DNA of 51,926 bases from Candidatus Acidiferrales bacterium (lineage in GTDB: Bacteria > Bacteroidota > Ignavibacteria > Kryptoniales > JAKASW01), in contig DATJAY010000019.1 in assembly GCA_035515795.1 (NCBI GenBank), forward strand, positions 1 to 51,926, read 5' to 3'. Below are positions 19,763 through 30,935 of this stretch, piece by piece; positions within the stretch are counted from its first letter, which is position 1, and each line of letters begins with the position of its first letter. The notes beneath the pieces are model-generated. The model was not told the origin of the DNA and searched no databases. It saw nothing but the letters and a program-made list of their open reading frames with translations. The position numbers and the translations under genes are program-made.

Positions 19763-20782
19763 CTAATTCCCTGAAATCTGATGAACTCCCAGTCCTGCTG
19801 CGTCACTCAGAAAGAGGTGCCCGTTTTCGTTTACCACTCCTTCGAATGGGTCGTTAGAAATCAGTACGTTACCGTCCAGATCGTTCCAGTCGACAAGCGG
19901 AGATATATGTGCTGCGGCAGTTATCCCAACCGACGATTCAATCATACATCCCAACATAATTTTCATGTTATGCCGTCGGGCTTCACCGATCAGTCTGCGG
20001 GCCTTAACCAGCCCGCCGTTCTTCTGCAGTTTTATGTTTATTCCGTCGTAGGCCCTGGATAATTCCGCAACTTCAAAATGCGATAGAGCTTCGTCCGCGA
20101 TAACCGGCATCTCCACTCTTTCGTGGAGCCATATGGCATCATCAATCTGCAATGCGGGCATCGGTTGCTCGATGAGCTCCACGTTTTGGGCAGCAAGCCA
20201 TTTTATTTTCTCGAGGGCATCTTCCTTCGACTTCCATCCTTCGTTGGCATCAACGCGAAGTGGTTTATCTGTGACGCTGCGAACCGCCTCAATTATTTCT
20301 TCGTCATTGACGAAACCCACTTTGATTTTTAGTACAGGGTAGTTGCTAGCTTCTTCAACTTTCCGAACGATATTATCTGCTGTATCTATTCCGATTGTAA
20401 AAGTAGAAATAGGCATCTTGCTTTTATCTGCACCGAAGTACCTGTAAAGAGGAATACCCACTTTCTTACAAGCCCAATCGTGAAGCGCAATATCAATCGC
20501 ACATTTGGCACTGGGATTTCCAACAGCCAGTGAATCCACGTAATCGTGAGCGGCTTCGAGCCGAGACGGATCCGACAATCTTTTAATATCAATCCTCCTT
20601 AGAAATTCTTCGACCGTTTCCGCTGTCTCGTTATACCGAGCGTTCGGCGAAGCTTCTCCATAACCAACGATGCCATCTTTTTCGAATTTAACAATGACGA
20701 CTGGTACGGTATCTCGTGAGCTCCTCGCGATTTTGAAAGTGTGCTTGAGCTTCAGGTCATATCGTCTGTAATCAAGTTTCAT
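19763..20782 (-). CDS. L-Ala-D/L-Glu epimerase (dipeptide epimerase, enolase superfamily)
   Basis: 339 aa with GGAAGAG upstream. It has muconate-lactonizing-group features: LKIKVG (Lys152/Lys154, general base), metal ligands in RVDANEGW (Asp178), ELIEQP (Glu205) and IADEALS (Asp230), the opposite Lys pair in IKLQKNGG, and GCMIESSVG. This pattern matches the YkfB/YcjG epimerases that convert L-Ala-D-Glu from murein into L-Ala-L-Glu for reuse. The neighbouring NlpC/P60 peptidase (58 bases upstream) releases that dipeptide, matching the YkfB-YkfC pairing known from Bacillus. Cytoplasmic; no signal peptide. Confidence 0.88.
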   Translation of the reverse strand: MKLDYRRYDLKLKHTFKIARSSRDTVPVVIVKFEKDGIVGYGEASPNARYNETAETVEEFLRRIDIKRLSDPSRLEAAHDYVDSLAVGNPSAKCAIDIALHDWACKKVGIPLYRYFGADKSKMPISTFTIGIDTADNIVRKVEEASNYPVLKIKVGFVNDEEIIEAVRSVTDKPLRVDANEGWKSKEDALEKIKWLAAQNVELIEQPMPALQIDDAIWLHERVEMPVIADEALSHFEVAELSRAYDGINIKLQKNGGLVKARRLIGEARRHNMKIMLGCMIESSVGITAAAHISPLVDWNDLDGNVLISNDPFEGVVNENGHLFLSDAAGLGVHQISGN

Positions 20783-20840
20783 TTGCTCTTCCAGCGGATG
20801 ATGGATAGAATTTAGATACGAAAAGATGGAAATAGGACCA

Positions 20841-22016
20841 TCAGTTTATTTGAGCGGAATCGGTGGAAAGTGGAAGAATCCGTTTAGCTTCGACAAACCT
20901 GTTCAGCTCATATTCATCGAACAACGAGTCTGTACTGACAAGACTGTTTATCCTGACGAGGCTACTGGAGTGTATGAAATATCCCCCCCCTAAATAGATT
21001 CCGACATGAACAATCTCTTCAGGCTTTCCCGCTCCTCCCCTTTCACCGAAGAAAAGTAAATCTCCTTTCTTGAGATTGGAGAAATTACTCCCGGGATCGA
21101 CACTCTTGCCGATGTTAACCTGCTGGTTTGCATCTCGCGGAAGATCAACATCGTTCATCCTGAAGACCGTCTTCACGAATCCGGAACAGTCCAAACCTTT
21201 CGTGCTCGTTCCTCCCCAGAGATATGGAAATCCGATAAATTCTCTTGCTAGACTCTCGATTCCGTCTGGCGTGGGTTTATGAACCGATGAATATTTATCG
21301 AGATATTCCGCGTCCGAACGTAAGACATACCCTACCCTACCGTCAGGCAATTCAATTTTAATAGAGGAGCCGATCACCGAAATCGGTTTCAGCAAATCCG
21401 CCATCACCACGTCAGACATCGTGCTGCCGCCATTTATCGAGCTTCGTACTGTCGAATAGACGGAAGTGACAATAATCTTTCTTTCCGCGTTATAAACCTC
21501 GAAATCCGACGAGTCCATCCGAACGAGGTTATCCGAATCTATCCATCCCAGGTAACCATTGTCGAACGGAGGCTGTGGAGTCGACTTAACGTAATACCAT
21601 CCGTGAGATTCTCTGAGAACCGACACTGTATGTCCCAACAATAGCTGGTTCACCAGCTCGGAAGAATATCGCGGTGCGGCATACATGCTTGCCACGCTTA
21701 CATCAACGATACCGTATACTTTCGGTTTAAGGTTCTCATCAGGCAAGACAGATATTGAATCGATAACCCCATCTCTCTCGAGCTTCCTCACGCACAACAT
21801 CGCAGAGGTTTTTGCTTCGAGGTTGTCGACATCGCCCTTAACCACAATTCCTTGACGGGTTTCTTCTGCCGTAACTTTGAACACGGCGGTGCGTGAGTCG
21901 GGAGCAAACATAGTCCTTAGGGAGTCTAAACTTTTGTCGATCCGTGCGACAAGCATTCTATTGGAGTTGCATCCGACAATGGCTGAAATAAAGAACAAGA
22001 AAAGAATCCGCTTCAT
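20841..22016 (-). CDS. lipoprotein NlpC/P60 endopeptidase with SH3-like domains (YkfC-like)
   Basis: 391 aa with a lipobox AIVGC (Cys16). Two bacterial SH3-like domains lie at about 100-165 and 185-240 (SSELVNQLLLGHTVSVLRES; GWYYVKS; GYLGWI). The C-terminal NlpC/P60 domain carries GLDCSGF (Cys277), EEIVHVGIYL (His337) and FIHSSS (His348), with LWGGTSTKG upstream of the Cys. These enzymes hydrolyse gamma-D-Glu-diamino-acid bonds; YkfC-type members give L-Ala-D-Glu, the substrate of the epimerase next door. The lipoprotein signal puts it at the envelope, so the dipeptide would need import. The ribosome site is weak. Confidence 0.9.
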   Translation of the reverse strand: MKRILFLFFISAIVGCNSNRMLVARIDKSLDSLRTMFAPDSRTAVFKVTAEETRQGIVVKGDVDNLEAKTSAMLCVRKLERDGVIDSISVLPDENLKPKVYGIVDVSVASMYAAPRYSSELVNQLLLGHTVSVLRESHGWYYVKSTPQPPFDNGYLGWIDSDNLVRMDSSDFEVYNAERKIIVTSVYSTVRSSINGGSTMSDVVMADLLKPISVIGSSIKIELPDGRVGYVLRSDAEYLDKYSSVHKPTPDGIESLAREFIGFPYLWGGTSTKGLDCSGFVKTVFRMNDVDLPRDANQQVNIGKSVDPGSNFSNLKKGDLLFFGERGGAGKPEEIVHVGIYLGGGYFIHSSSLVRINSLVSTDSLFDEYELNRFVEAKRILPLSTDSAQIN

Positions 22017-22139
22017 AGATCAATTTTATCCGTTAGTGGAATTTATGCGACATAGAATAAAATGGCAATTACCGGCGACCAATTCCTTTCATTTTATTTC
22101 TGACGCCGAAGCCGGTAGAATCCTCATCCAAATGCCGAA

Positions 22140-23141
22140 TCACCTTTCATGCCTTCGTTCGATCAATTCAAACACTCTCTGCGATATCATTTTCATAGCA
22201 GCCCTCGACCTGCTTTCCTCCACGGGAACAAAACAAGAAATAATATATTTTGTCCTGCCATTATCAACTATTCCCACATCATTGGTCCAATAACTCCACC
22301 AGCCGGTCTTATGGTAGAACATAACGTTGCGTGTAAGTCCCCGGGAAATCTTTGTGGTATCGAGCTGCCTTCCCAGCAGCACTTTCATCTCCATGCTCAC
22401 CCATGGATTTACGAGCTGGTTGGCGTAAATCCGATACATGAAATCAGCGGCATGCAGAGCGCAGGTCTGTGTCCCCCTTATATTTTTATAAGCTGAATCT
22501 TCATATTCCCTTCCAAGAAATTTCCTCGTCACTTCGCTGCCATACCATCCGTACTGGTGCATGGTTTCATTGATACTGTCTCTCGTTGCGACATCAATCA
22601 GGCAATTCGCCGCCGAATTATCGCTTCTTGTTATCATCAAGTCGAGTAGATAGTTTATCGTTACCGTATCTCCGTCTCGGAGGACAGGACGCGGATCCCA
22701 CTCGATTTGCTTTTCCATATCAACTGCATTTGGAGACTTTACTATGTATGACGATGTAAGAAAGTAGTCCCCATCGCTTATTTCCTTCAAGACCTGCATT
22801 GCCACATACATTTTATACACGCTTGCGGGATAAGTGAAACTGCCATAATGAACACCGCCTAGTACCGGTTTGTCTCCGGTCAGATCCACTACAGCAAAGG
22901 AAATTGTTTCGATGCCATCAGCGCCTACGTTGAACGAGCTATCCAGATCAACAGATCTGACGATATCAGACAACGAATCAGAGAATTGATTATCAACTTT
23001 AAAGTAGGCTGGCATCTTTACTTCCTGAGAAAAACCGGTTGCAGGGAAAAATAGAAATCTCAAAGTTATGCAAAGGTTTGCGATAATCTTCACATTCTCT
23101 TTTTTTCCTCCTATTGGCCCTTTCGAACCATTGGAATTCAT
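22140..23141 (-). CDS. class A beta-lactamase-fold serine hydrolase, periplasmic
   Basis: 333 aa with GAGGAAG before the ATG and an N-terminal hydrophobic stretch (LCITLRFLFFPATGFSQ). Active-site motifs are intact: PASVYK (Ser107/Lys110), RSDN (173-175) and HKTG (268-270). The expected omega-loop ExxLN is not evident in the stretch after SDN (GWYGSEVTRKFLGREYEDS), so rapid beta-lactam deacylation is doubtful; a peptidoglycan peptidase role fits the neighbours better. It is 123 bases upstream of the NlpC/P60 gene and probably opens the salvage operon. A paralogue is frameshifted at 18803-19686. Confidence 0.82.
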   Translation of the reverse strand: MNSNGSKGPIGGKKENVKIIANLCITLRFLFFPATGFSQEVKMPAYFKVDNQFSDSLSDIVRSVDLDSSFNVGADGIETISFAVVDLTGDKPVLGGVHYGSFTYPASVYKMYVAMQVLKEISDGDYFLTSSYIVKSPNAVDMEKQIEWDPRPVLRDGDTVTINYLLDLMITRSDNSAANCLIDVATRDSINETMHQYGWYGSEVTRKFLGREYEDSAYKNIRGTQTCALHAADFMYRIYANQLVNPWVSMEMKVLLGRQLDTTKISRGLTRNVMFYHKTGWWSYWTNDVGIVDNGRTKYIISCFVPVEESRSRAAMKMISQRVFELIERRHER

Positions 23142-23516
23142 TTGCGCTTCCTCTCAATTGATACGGTCACTTCTATACGTCGGCAAAATATATCTTAAGT
23201 GGATGGGAATCTTGCCAGTGTTATCGCATAAGATGCAGCAGTCAGAATAATTTTGCAACTGTTTACGCGGAAAACTAGCCATATAAGTTGCGGTTAATCT
23301 CCGCTTCTTCTTCATATGAGAAGTAAATGGACAAACAAGGCGACAAGAGAACCGGGATGTCACTTCGACCGATGAAGCGAAATAAATATTATTGAAAAAA
23401 TCTTTTCAGTCAAATGAAGCTATTTGATATGACGAATTTGGATGCGTGACAAAATCATGGCGGCTTAATATTTCAACGGATTGTGACTACTTATTCCGCA
23501 GGATTACTGCGTCCAT
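23142..23516. other. AT-rich gene-free stretch
   Basis: Divergent gap between the serine hydrolase (minus) and the DUF4900-like pseudogene (plus). No ORF, RNA or clear terminator is seen. It presumably carries the promoter of the salvage operon. Confidence 0.5.
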
Positions 23517-24437
23517 ATGGTTAATTACTCAGAAACAGTGTAACGTACCGTGATATATGAGAGCAAAAAATACACAGTGTATATGGTTGACGCTATTTCT
23601 ACGGTTAACTAATATGGGACAAATTCAGTAAAGTGGTACGGTGATGCAGAGACAACAACCGTGGCCGATGTAAAATTTTAATTAATGAGAAGGAGAAAAA
23701 CGGATGGGTACAGGACAAATGCTCCTGACAATAGGAGCAATGATGCGTTTGACGTTTATCTGACCTTCAATCCAGACGGCTCAATGACGGAAACTGATAC
23801 CACAAGGTACATCAACGGAAGTAGTTGGTCAGTTAAAGCTAAAGACTCTACATCCAGCTACACGCAAAGCCAGCTTACTAATTCCAACGGACAGGAAGTT
23901 ATTACGGTGGTTGATGGGGATGCGCACGTGCGGGGCACCGTGAATGGAAAGTTGACAATTGCTGTAACACAGCCTAGTACCCATCGGATAAGTTCAAGCA
24001 CCCAATATTCTTCGGTGGCTCCCGGAAATGCTTTCGACAAAACGAAGGATGGTAATATTATTGTCGAGGGAAACTCAATTTACAACAACAATACAGACAT
24101 GCTGGGCCTCGTTGCAGACCAAAGTGTCGTGGTAGATAACCGAAAGACTGCAGGCAACATAGAAGTGGATGCCGCAATTTTTGCAAGACAAGGAAGCTGG
24201 GGATATCTTGACTATATGGGTGATCAGACCGGTTATTATAACTCTGGTGTAGTGGGCAAACTTAAAGTGTTTGGTTCTATCACTCAGAATTCCCGCGGCC
24301 GTGTTGCCAACACCGACCCCGTGCCAACTACGGGCTTCAACAGATATTATGTCTTTGACAACCGCTTTTATACCAAGCATCCGCCTTTTTTTCCAGCCGC
24401 TGTCAATCAGTTTCAAATTGTGTCGTGGCGAGAATGA
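23517..24437 (+). pseudogene. DUF4900-like (pilus-assembly-associated) protein remnant with in-frame stops
   Basis: The open part (23685-24437, 250 aa) resembles DUF4900 proteins of this group: NIIVEGNSIYNNNTDMLGLVA, DQSVVVDNRKTAGNIEVDAAI, NSRGRVA, FNRYYVFDNRF and FPAAVNQFQIVSWRE. The frame reads on upstream of the ATG with sensible protein (YTVYMVDAISTVN, YGTNSVKWYGDAETTTVADVKF), interrupted by TAA codons at 23541, 23610 and 23679. The usual N-terminal pilin-like helix is not found, so the gene is truncated and carries nonsense codons. It is an isolated plus-strand gene among minus-strand genes. The family assignment is from memory of the motifs. Confidence 0.55.
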
Positions 24438-24860
24438 GCGATACTTTTTCTGACGCAGGTTATTTTTTTCTCGGTCTAAAACCTTCAAGTTATTTGTCGA
24501 GTTATCTGGAGTAATTTTCCGATGAATTTATTCGGGGATTCTTGGAGTGAACCTGTGTCGTCCGAACTGTCTCATCAGTAATTTGCGGGTGCCAAACTTC
24601 GAGTAGATTGGTCGAGAAGTCCGCTTCACCACATGTTTTTCATTTCTGCATTAGTTACAAACTCTTTGGGCGAATCCTACCCGCATATAATACCTGCAGT
24701 GATTCTGCTCTTATCTAAACTAATTCAAAAGGTTTTTGATAATCTGAGGGTAAGCGGGCATTGACCTGAGATTAACGCCTTTGCTTCACCTTTGTGACGG
24801 GCTGCCACGAGCTTTCAAATTTGGACCAATCGTTTTTCTTTCTTCATCAAACTACCAATA
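24438..24860. other. gene-free convergent gap
   Basis: About 420 bases between the DUF4900-like remnant and the SGNH hydrolase, which converge here. I see no ORF with coding character and no clean hairpin-plus-T terminator. Confidence 0.45.
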
Positions 24861-25646
24861 CTACTTCTTCACCTTCAGATTCCATTGATCGAGATCTTTC
24901 AACACTGCATCGGCTGCAATCTGTTGTATCAGCTCACCTTCTTCTTCCGACAAACTGCTCCGGTAACTCAGCCCTTCCGGACTTTCACCGAATATCGCCG
25001 CATAAAATACACATGCTGCCAGATATGTTCCTCGCTCGTTGGGGTGGCTCCCGTCACTCCGCCATAAATCCATTTCTGGATGATTTTCCCTCGCTTTCAT
25101 CCAGGCATACCCTACCGGCACTACCCCTTCGTTCAGTTCCCTCGATATCCCCAAATAGCCCCTGTTGATTTCAAGCTGCATGCTTTTGTAGTCCGCCATT
25201 CCACGCTCTGCCCATCCGTCCCTATGCGCCCAGGTCAAGAAGAAGAGCGGTGTCGATCCAGCTTCCCTGATTTTTTCTACCAGAGATCGCACCGCCGGAT
25301 ACATCACCGTGGTCCTCAATGGCTCTACCGACGGTATCTCACTCTGCTCTTGTAACACTACGTAATCCCATTTACTCGACTTGATTGAATCTAGCGTCCC
25401 GATGGAATTGAGATGGTTTTCCAGCGTCCAGCCACCATTGGCCACCACCGCTGTCTCAACTTTATGGTTCCCGGAGTTCGCCAAGGCTACGAAGGTATTA
25501 GGAAGATCATTGATATAAATATAGCTGTTACCGATAAACAGAATGCGAAGAGTGGCTTTCGAATCTTGACCTTCATCAAAGTTCTGATTCCTAGAACATT
25601 GATTGCAAACTAACAGAAGAACACAGATGACGGAGAAGCGTTTCAT
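24861..25646 (-). CDS. secreted SGNH/GDSL-type hydrolase
   Basis: 261 aa with an N-terminal signal (FSVICVLLLVCNQCS) containing cysteines that may act as a weak lipobox. SGNH blocks: RILFIGNSYIY (block I, GNS Ser nucleophile), NGGWTLENHL (block II Gly), QEQSEIP (block III region) and DGSHPNERGTYLAA (block V, Asp/His dyad). SGNH enzymes are esterases or lipases, often polysaccharide deacetylases; the substrate here is unknown. It overlaps the stop of the upstream gene by four bases (25643-25646), so the two are translationally coupled. Confidence 0.85.
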   Translation of the reverse strand: MKRFSVICVLLLVCNQCSRNQNFDEGQDSKATLRILFIGNSYIYINDLPNTFVALANSGNHKVETAVVANGGWTLENHLNSIGTLDSIKSSKWDYVVLQEQSEIPSVEPLRTTVMYPAVRSLVEKIREAGSTPLFFLTWAHRDGWAERGMADYKSMQLEINRGYLGISRELNEGVVPVGYAWMKARENHPEMDLWRSDGSHPNERGTYLAACVFYAAIFGESPEGLSYRSSLSEEEGELIQQIAADAVLKDLDQWNLKVKK

Positions 25647-26389
25647 TTTTTCTTCTCCTTGAGCGAGTACCTAGATGACTTCCCCCATTTCCCGTAAAGG
25701 GAACCATTCCAGCTATACATTATCGTCGTCATTTTGTCGGAGTCATAGTTTTTGTACCATTCGCCTAGTATTTCGTAAATGCCGTCACCATCAACATCTT
25801 TTATCTCGTATTCGTCCCCCCAATACATAATTTCGGACCGGCCAAGACTATCTAACTGAGTGATTAGCTTGCCATCTTTCCCATCCCAATTGAAAATCCA
25901 TAATTGGTGATTTACTCCTAGGTTCCCTGTAGCTTGGCCTACGATAATTTCTACTTTACCGTCTCGATTCAATTCGCCTGTTGCATCCATACTTCCCAAA
26001 GCTCCACTCGAAAAATCACTTGATAGCGGTACAGAACGCCAGAGGACAGAATCCAATTTGATGTTATATATGCCGACGAATCCGGGCATTGACGAATCAG
26101 AATTCTCCGCATCTGAAGCAAGAAAAATAAAGCAACCAGCAAGGGTATGATAAGGGTCTTTTATTCTCTCCTCGAAATATGGGTCCTTCAAAGCCGTTTC
26201 ATGGTCTTCGATGATTTGCCGGTCGATGTCCGTTCCCGAAATGTAGCATGTGTGCCCGGTTATTCTCTTCACTTTAGCAGCAATTGAGTCCGTAATTGCT
26301 TCGTAATTATCTCCTTGAGAGAAGCTTGTAATGGCCGTAGCAAGATTTAAACATAATAGAATCACAGTAGCTTTAAGCGCTCGGGTCAT
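25643..26389 (-). CDS. secreted FG-GAP/VCBS-like protein
   Basis: Start set at ATG 26389 (248 aa), preceded by GAGGTG and followed by a signal peptide (ALKATVILLCLNLATAITSFSQ). The body has calcium-binding-like repeats in a propeller setting: MDATGELNRDGKVEIIVGQ and IKDVDGDGIYEILGEW, each D-x-D/N-x-D-G followed by a strand, typical of FG-GAP/VCBS or EF-hand-like loops. The C-terminus is very basic (SLKEKKK). Function unknown; coupled by a 4-base overlap to the SGNH hydrolase downstream, suggesting that both work on the same surface substrate. Confidence 0.7.
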   Translation of the reverse strand: MTRALKATVILLCLNLATAITSFSQGDNYEAITDSIAAKVKRITGHTCYISGTDIDRQIIEDHETALKDPYFEERIKDPYHTLAGCFIFLASDAENSDSSMPGFVGIYNIKLDSVLWRSVPLSSDFSSGALGSMDATGELNRDGKVEIIVGQATGNLGVNHQLWIFNWDGKDGKLITQLDSLGRSEIMYWGDEYEIKDVDGDGIYEILGEWYKNYDSDKMTTIMYSWNGSLYGKWGKSSRYSLKEKKK

Positions 26390-26397
26390 GTGACACC

Positions 26398-26598
26398 TCA
26401 TTGATCTTGTGGTTTGAATTCTTGCACATTTGAATATACCGTTCTGGCATATGAAGCTCCGCTGGGAAAAGGCTGATTGGTATGCCATATGGGCCAAACA
26501 TAGTTTTTAAACCAGTACTCAAAACCATGAGGCCAATTTCCTTGATTTTCAAGTGTTGGCGTTAGTCCATCCTGCAACAAGTTTTTCACGTATCCCAT
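26398..26598 (-). CDS. small unrecognised ORF, possible 3' remnant of a larger gene
   Basis: 66 codons rich in Trp, Tyr and Phe (NWPHGFEYWFKNYVWPIWHT), which looks more like real protein than antisense noise. A stop immediately precedes the ATG and no ribosome site is seen, so it may be the tail of a decayed gene. It ends nine bases before the FG-GAP-like gene on the same strand. No family recognised. Confidence 0.25.
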   Translation of the reverse strand: MGYVKNLLQDGLTPTLENQGNWPHGFEYWFKNYVWPIWHTNQPFPSGASYARTVYSNVQEFKPQDQ

Positions 26599-26733
26599 CT
26601 ATCAACAGGAACGGAACAAAACCGTTTTAAGTTGGGGCAGTGTTCCAGTGCGTTGAAACATGTTTTAGACCTAAATTTCCTTTGTTATTTGTTTGAACAT
26701 AAAATTCCTTCACCTCTCAAACTTCGCGCGTCG

Positions 26734-26761
26734 GCAATCGCTCATCAGCTTGAGCGATTGC
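26734..26761. repeat. perfect 11-bp inverted repeat (hairpin)
   Basis: GCAATCGCTCA and its exact complement TGAGCGATTGC flank a six-base loop (TCAGCT). There is no following T-run, so it is not a standard terminator. It lies just before the CCAATTGATG repeat and the truncated HTH gene. Confidence 0.7.
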
Positions 26762-26780
26762 ACATTGGCAACCTGACCTG

Positions 26781-26800
26781 CCCCCAATTGATGTACCAAC
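26781..26800. repeat. CCAATTGATG interspersed repeat, copy A
   Basis: CCCCCAATTGATGTACCAAC; nearly the same sequence recurs at 47266-47284 and 48072-48089. This copy abuts the point where homology to the tandem-HTH gene begins (about 26798), so it may mark a recombination junction. Confidence 0.6.
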
Positions 26801-27055
26801 GATTGCCAGCCGCTCAGAACACATATCCCAAAAGTCGTTGATTTCTTGGGATATGTGCCGGAAGACCTTTTTCCGACCGACACCTTCGGGCAAAAAATCA
26901 GAAGATTCAGATTGCTTCATGGCATGATTAGAAAACAACTTGCGAAGCAACTCCACATAGATGAAGTCACTCTCGACAAACTAGAAAAAAACGAAGGAAG
27001 ACATCGCCGAGAGACCCTAAACAAGGCTGCTGGTCTTCTGAAATCAGCTTGTTAA
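26798..27055 (+). pseudogene. 5'-truncated tandem-HTH (XRE-like) regulator
   Basis: The frame reads NDCQPLRTHIPKVVDFLGYV, then PEDLFPTDTFGQKIRRFRLL and HGMIRKQLAKQLHIDEVTLD, matching residues about 110-193 of the complete copy at 33072-33653. DNA identity is very high over the second HTH helix region (26917-26960 against about 33510-33553). The first HTH and all upstream coding sequence are missing, and no ribosome site precedes the fragment, so it is treated as a broken duplicate. Confidence 0.7.
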
Positions 27056-27109
27056 CGACGTTAGACTTCTTCTCTCTTCTTCGTTCAGTTCTCTTTCTTA
27101 TGTTCCGTA

Positions 27110-27163
27110 CCAACATTCCATTTGAGCGGCGGCGATACGCCGTCCGGTGGAACCGATTGTTAG
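27110..27163. other. attC-like imperfect hairpin
   Basis: CCAACA and TGTTAG can pair as outer arms (one G-T pair), enclosing GGCGGCG ATA CGCCGTCC and CCGGTGGAACC. The shape resembles an integron attC site, but the 3' end does not fit the GTTRRRY consensus and no integron integrase is in the window. It lies just past the HTH fragment and 46 bases beyond the katG stop. Confidence 0.25.
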
Positions 27164-27209
27164 CTGACCGTTCGTTCGCCGCCCGTGAGAAGTCCCAGAA
27201 GACGTTATG

Positions 27210-29796
<2,587 letters not shown>

Positions 29797-29901
29797 AAAT
29801 CCTGCACCGAGACTACATCGATGCTAAACGTCGATGAAATGAGAATCGTCGGCTGGGAATTGATGCGCCGGAATTTGTGGGATCCACCGCCGGCCTCATA
29901 G
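29797..29901 (+). pseudogene. short remnant of a tandem-HTH (XRE-like) regulator
   Basis: The frame from 29821 reads MLNVDEMRIVGWEL, matching IINVDEMTVVGWEL in the complete gene at 33072-33653, then degenerates to a stop at 29899-29901. About 25 bases upstream also align with gaps. Both flanking parts of the gene are lost, so this is a decayed third copy. Confidence 0.55.
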
Positions 29902-30016
29902 CATTGGAGAAAACATTTCCAGAACAGTTTCAATCACGCCCGGAGTCCCAATAGAATTCAGACTTAATCATTACATGTTTGAATTAAATCTCGCGTCATG
30001 AACATTTTAAAACCCT

Positions 30017-30935
30017 TCAAAGCTTTTCCTGCGCTATGTATTCTCGAAGGGTGGTAGGCCTAATAGAAGGGTAACGGTCATTCATTAGATTATCCAGCTT
30101 ACCTTCTCCGTTCAATTGAGCTCTGTAATACATCAGCGGCAGGTATTTACGGAAGTTCTGCTGGCCGTCCTGCTTTAGCTCTTCAATTCTTGCGTCCAGA
30201 TCTTTCATTGAACCTAATCTTACCACCTCGAGCTTCCTACCTGTTTCAGTTTCGTAGACTCTCCATCTCTTCAAAACTGAGTGAATCGCCAGCAACGGAA
30301 AAAACCTTGGGAACAGATTTGTCATCAACAGCTACCTCAGCAGTATACCTGGCCGTATCGGCGTACGTGGTATAATCCATAAGTTGCTTTCCATCGCCCC
30401 AGAAATATGCTTTCTGTTCATCCACACTGATGATATTGATGAAGCCGAAGACGACCTTGCGATCAAGAAATCCTTCGTTCAGGACATGAACAACTTCAAC
30501 ACCACGACATTCGTCTTCGGCAATCGTCGCGAACTGTCTTCTCCAATCAGAGCTTACGATTTGGCCAACCTTTACTTTGAACATGTCAAGGGAAAAATCC
30601 GAGGGGATGAATCGTTTAACACCAGCCTCTCTTGCGGCGCCCAGCAATTCTGCCTGGCCGGCTATGATAACATCAGGGCCGCCTTGAATAGCAGAAATGA
30701 CAGCTGTGGCTCCCTAACAAAGAGCACCGAGTCCCTTGCTATTACCTGCTGCTAGAGAACCCTCAACTATTTGAGCGCCCTGGCTTTCCAGTTCTACAAC
30801 TTTGCCTCTGCTTTCTGGGCGTACCAAAAGTCTTAGTTGCACATTGGGCTTACCCATTAATTCCTTCGCGATGAGAGAACCTAAATCACCTGTCCCACCA
30901 ACTAATGCTACAATAGTTTTTTTGTCCATGTTCAT
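30017..30935 (-). pseudogene. NmrA-family NAD(P)-binding oxidoreductase broken by a nonsense codon and a frameshift
   Basis: The N-terminus has the Rossmann motif VALVGGTGDLGSLIAKEL. After GLGALC an in-frame TAG (30714-30716) is followed directly, in the same frame, by GATAVISAIQGGPDVI, so one C-to-T change (CAG to TAG) is a simple cause. A second lesion near 30260-30270 moves the reading from FEEMESL to the frame giving VYETETGRKLEVVRLGSMKD. The rest matches NmrA/isoflavone-reductase-like proteins (AGVKRFIPSDFS, FGFINIIS, DTARYTAEV). The start overlaps the methyltransferase stop by ATGA, so it was the last gene of the operon. Intact homologues reduce aldehydes, ketones or quinones. Confidence 0.8.
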
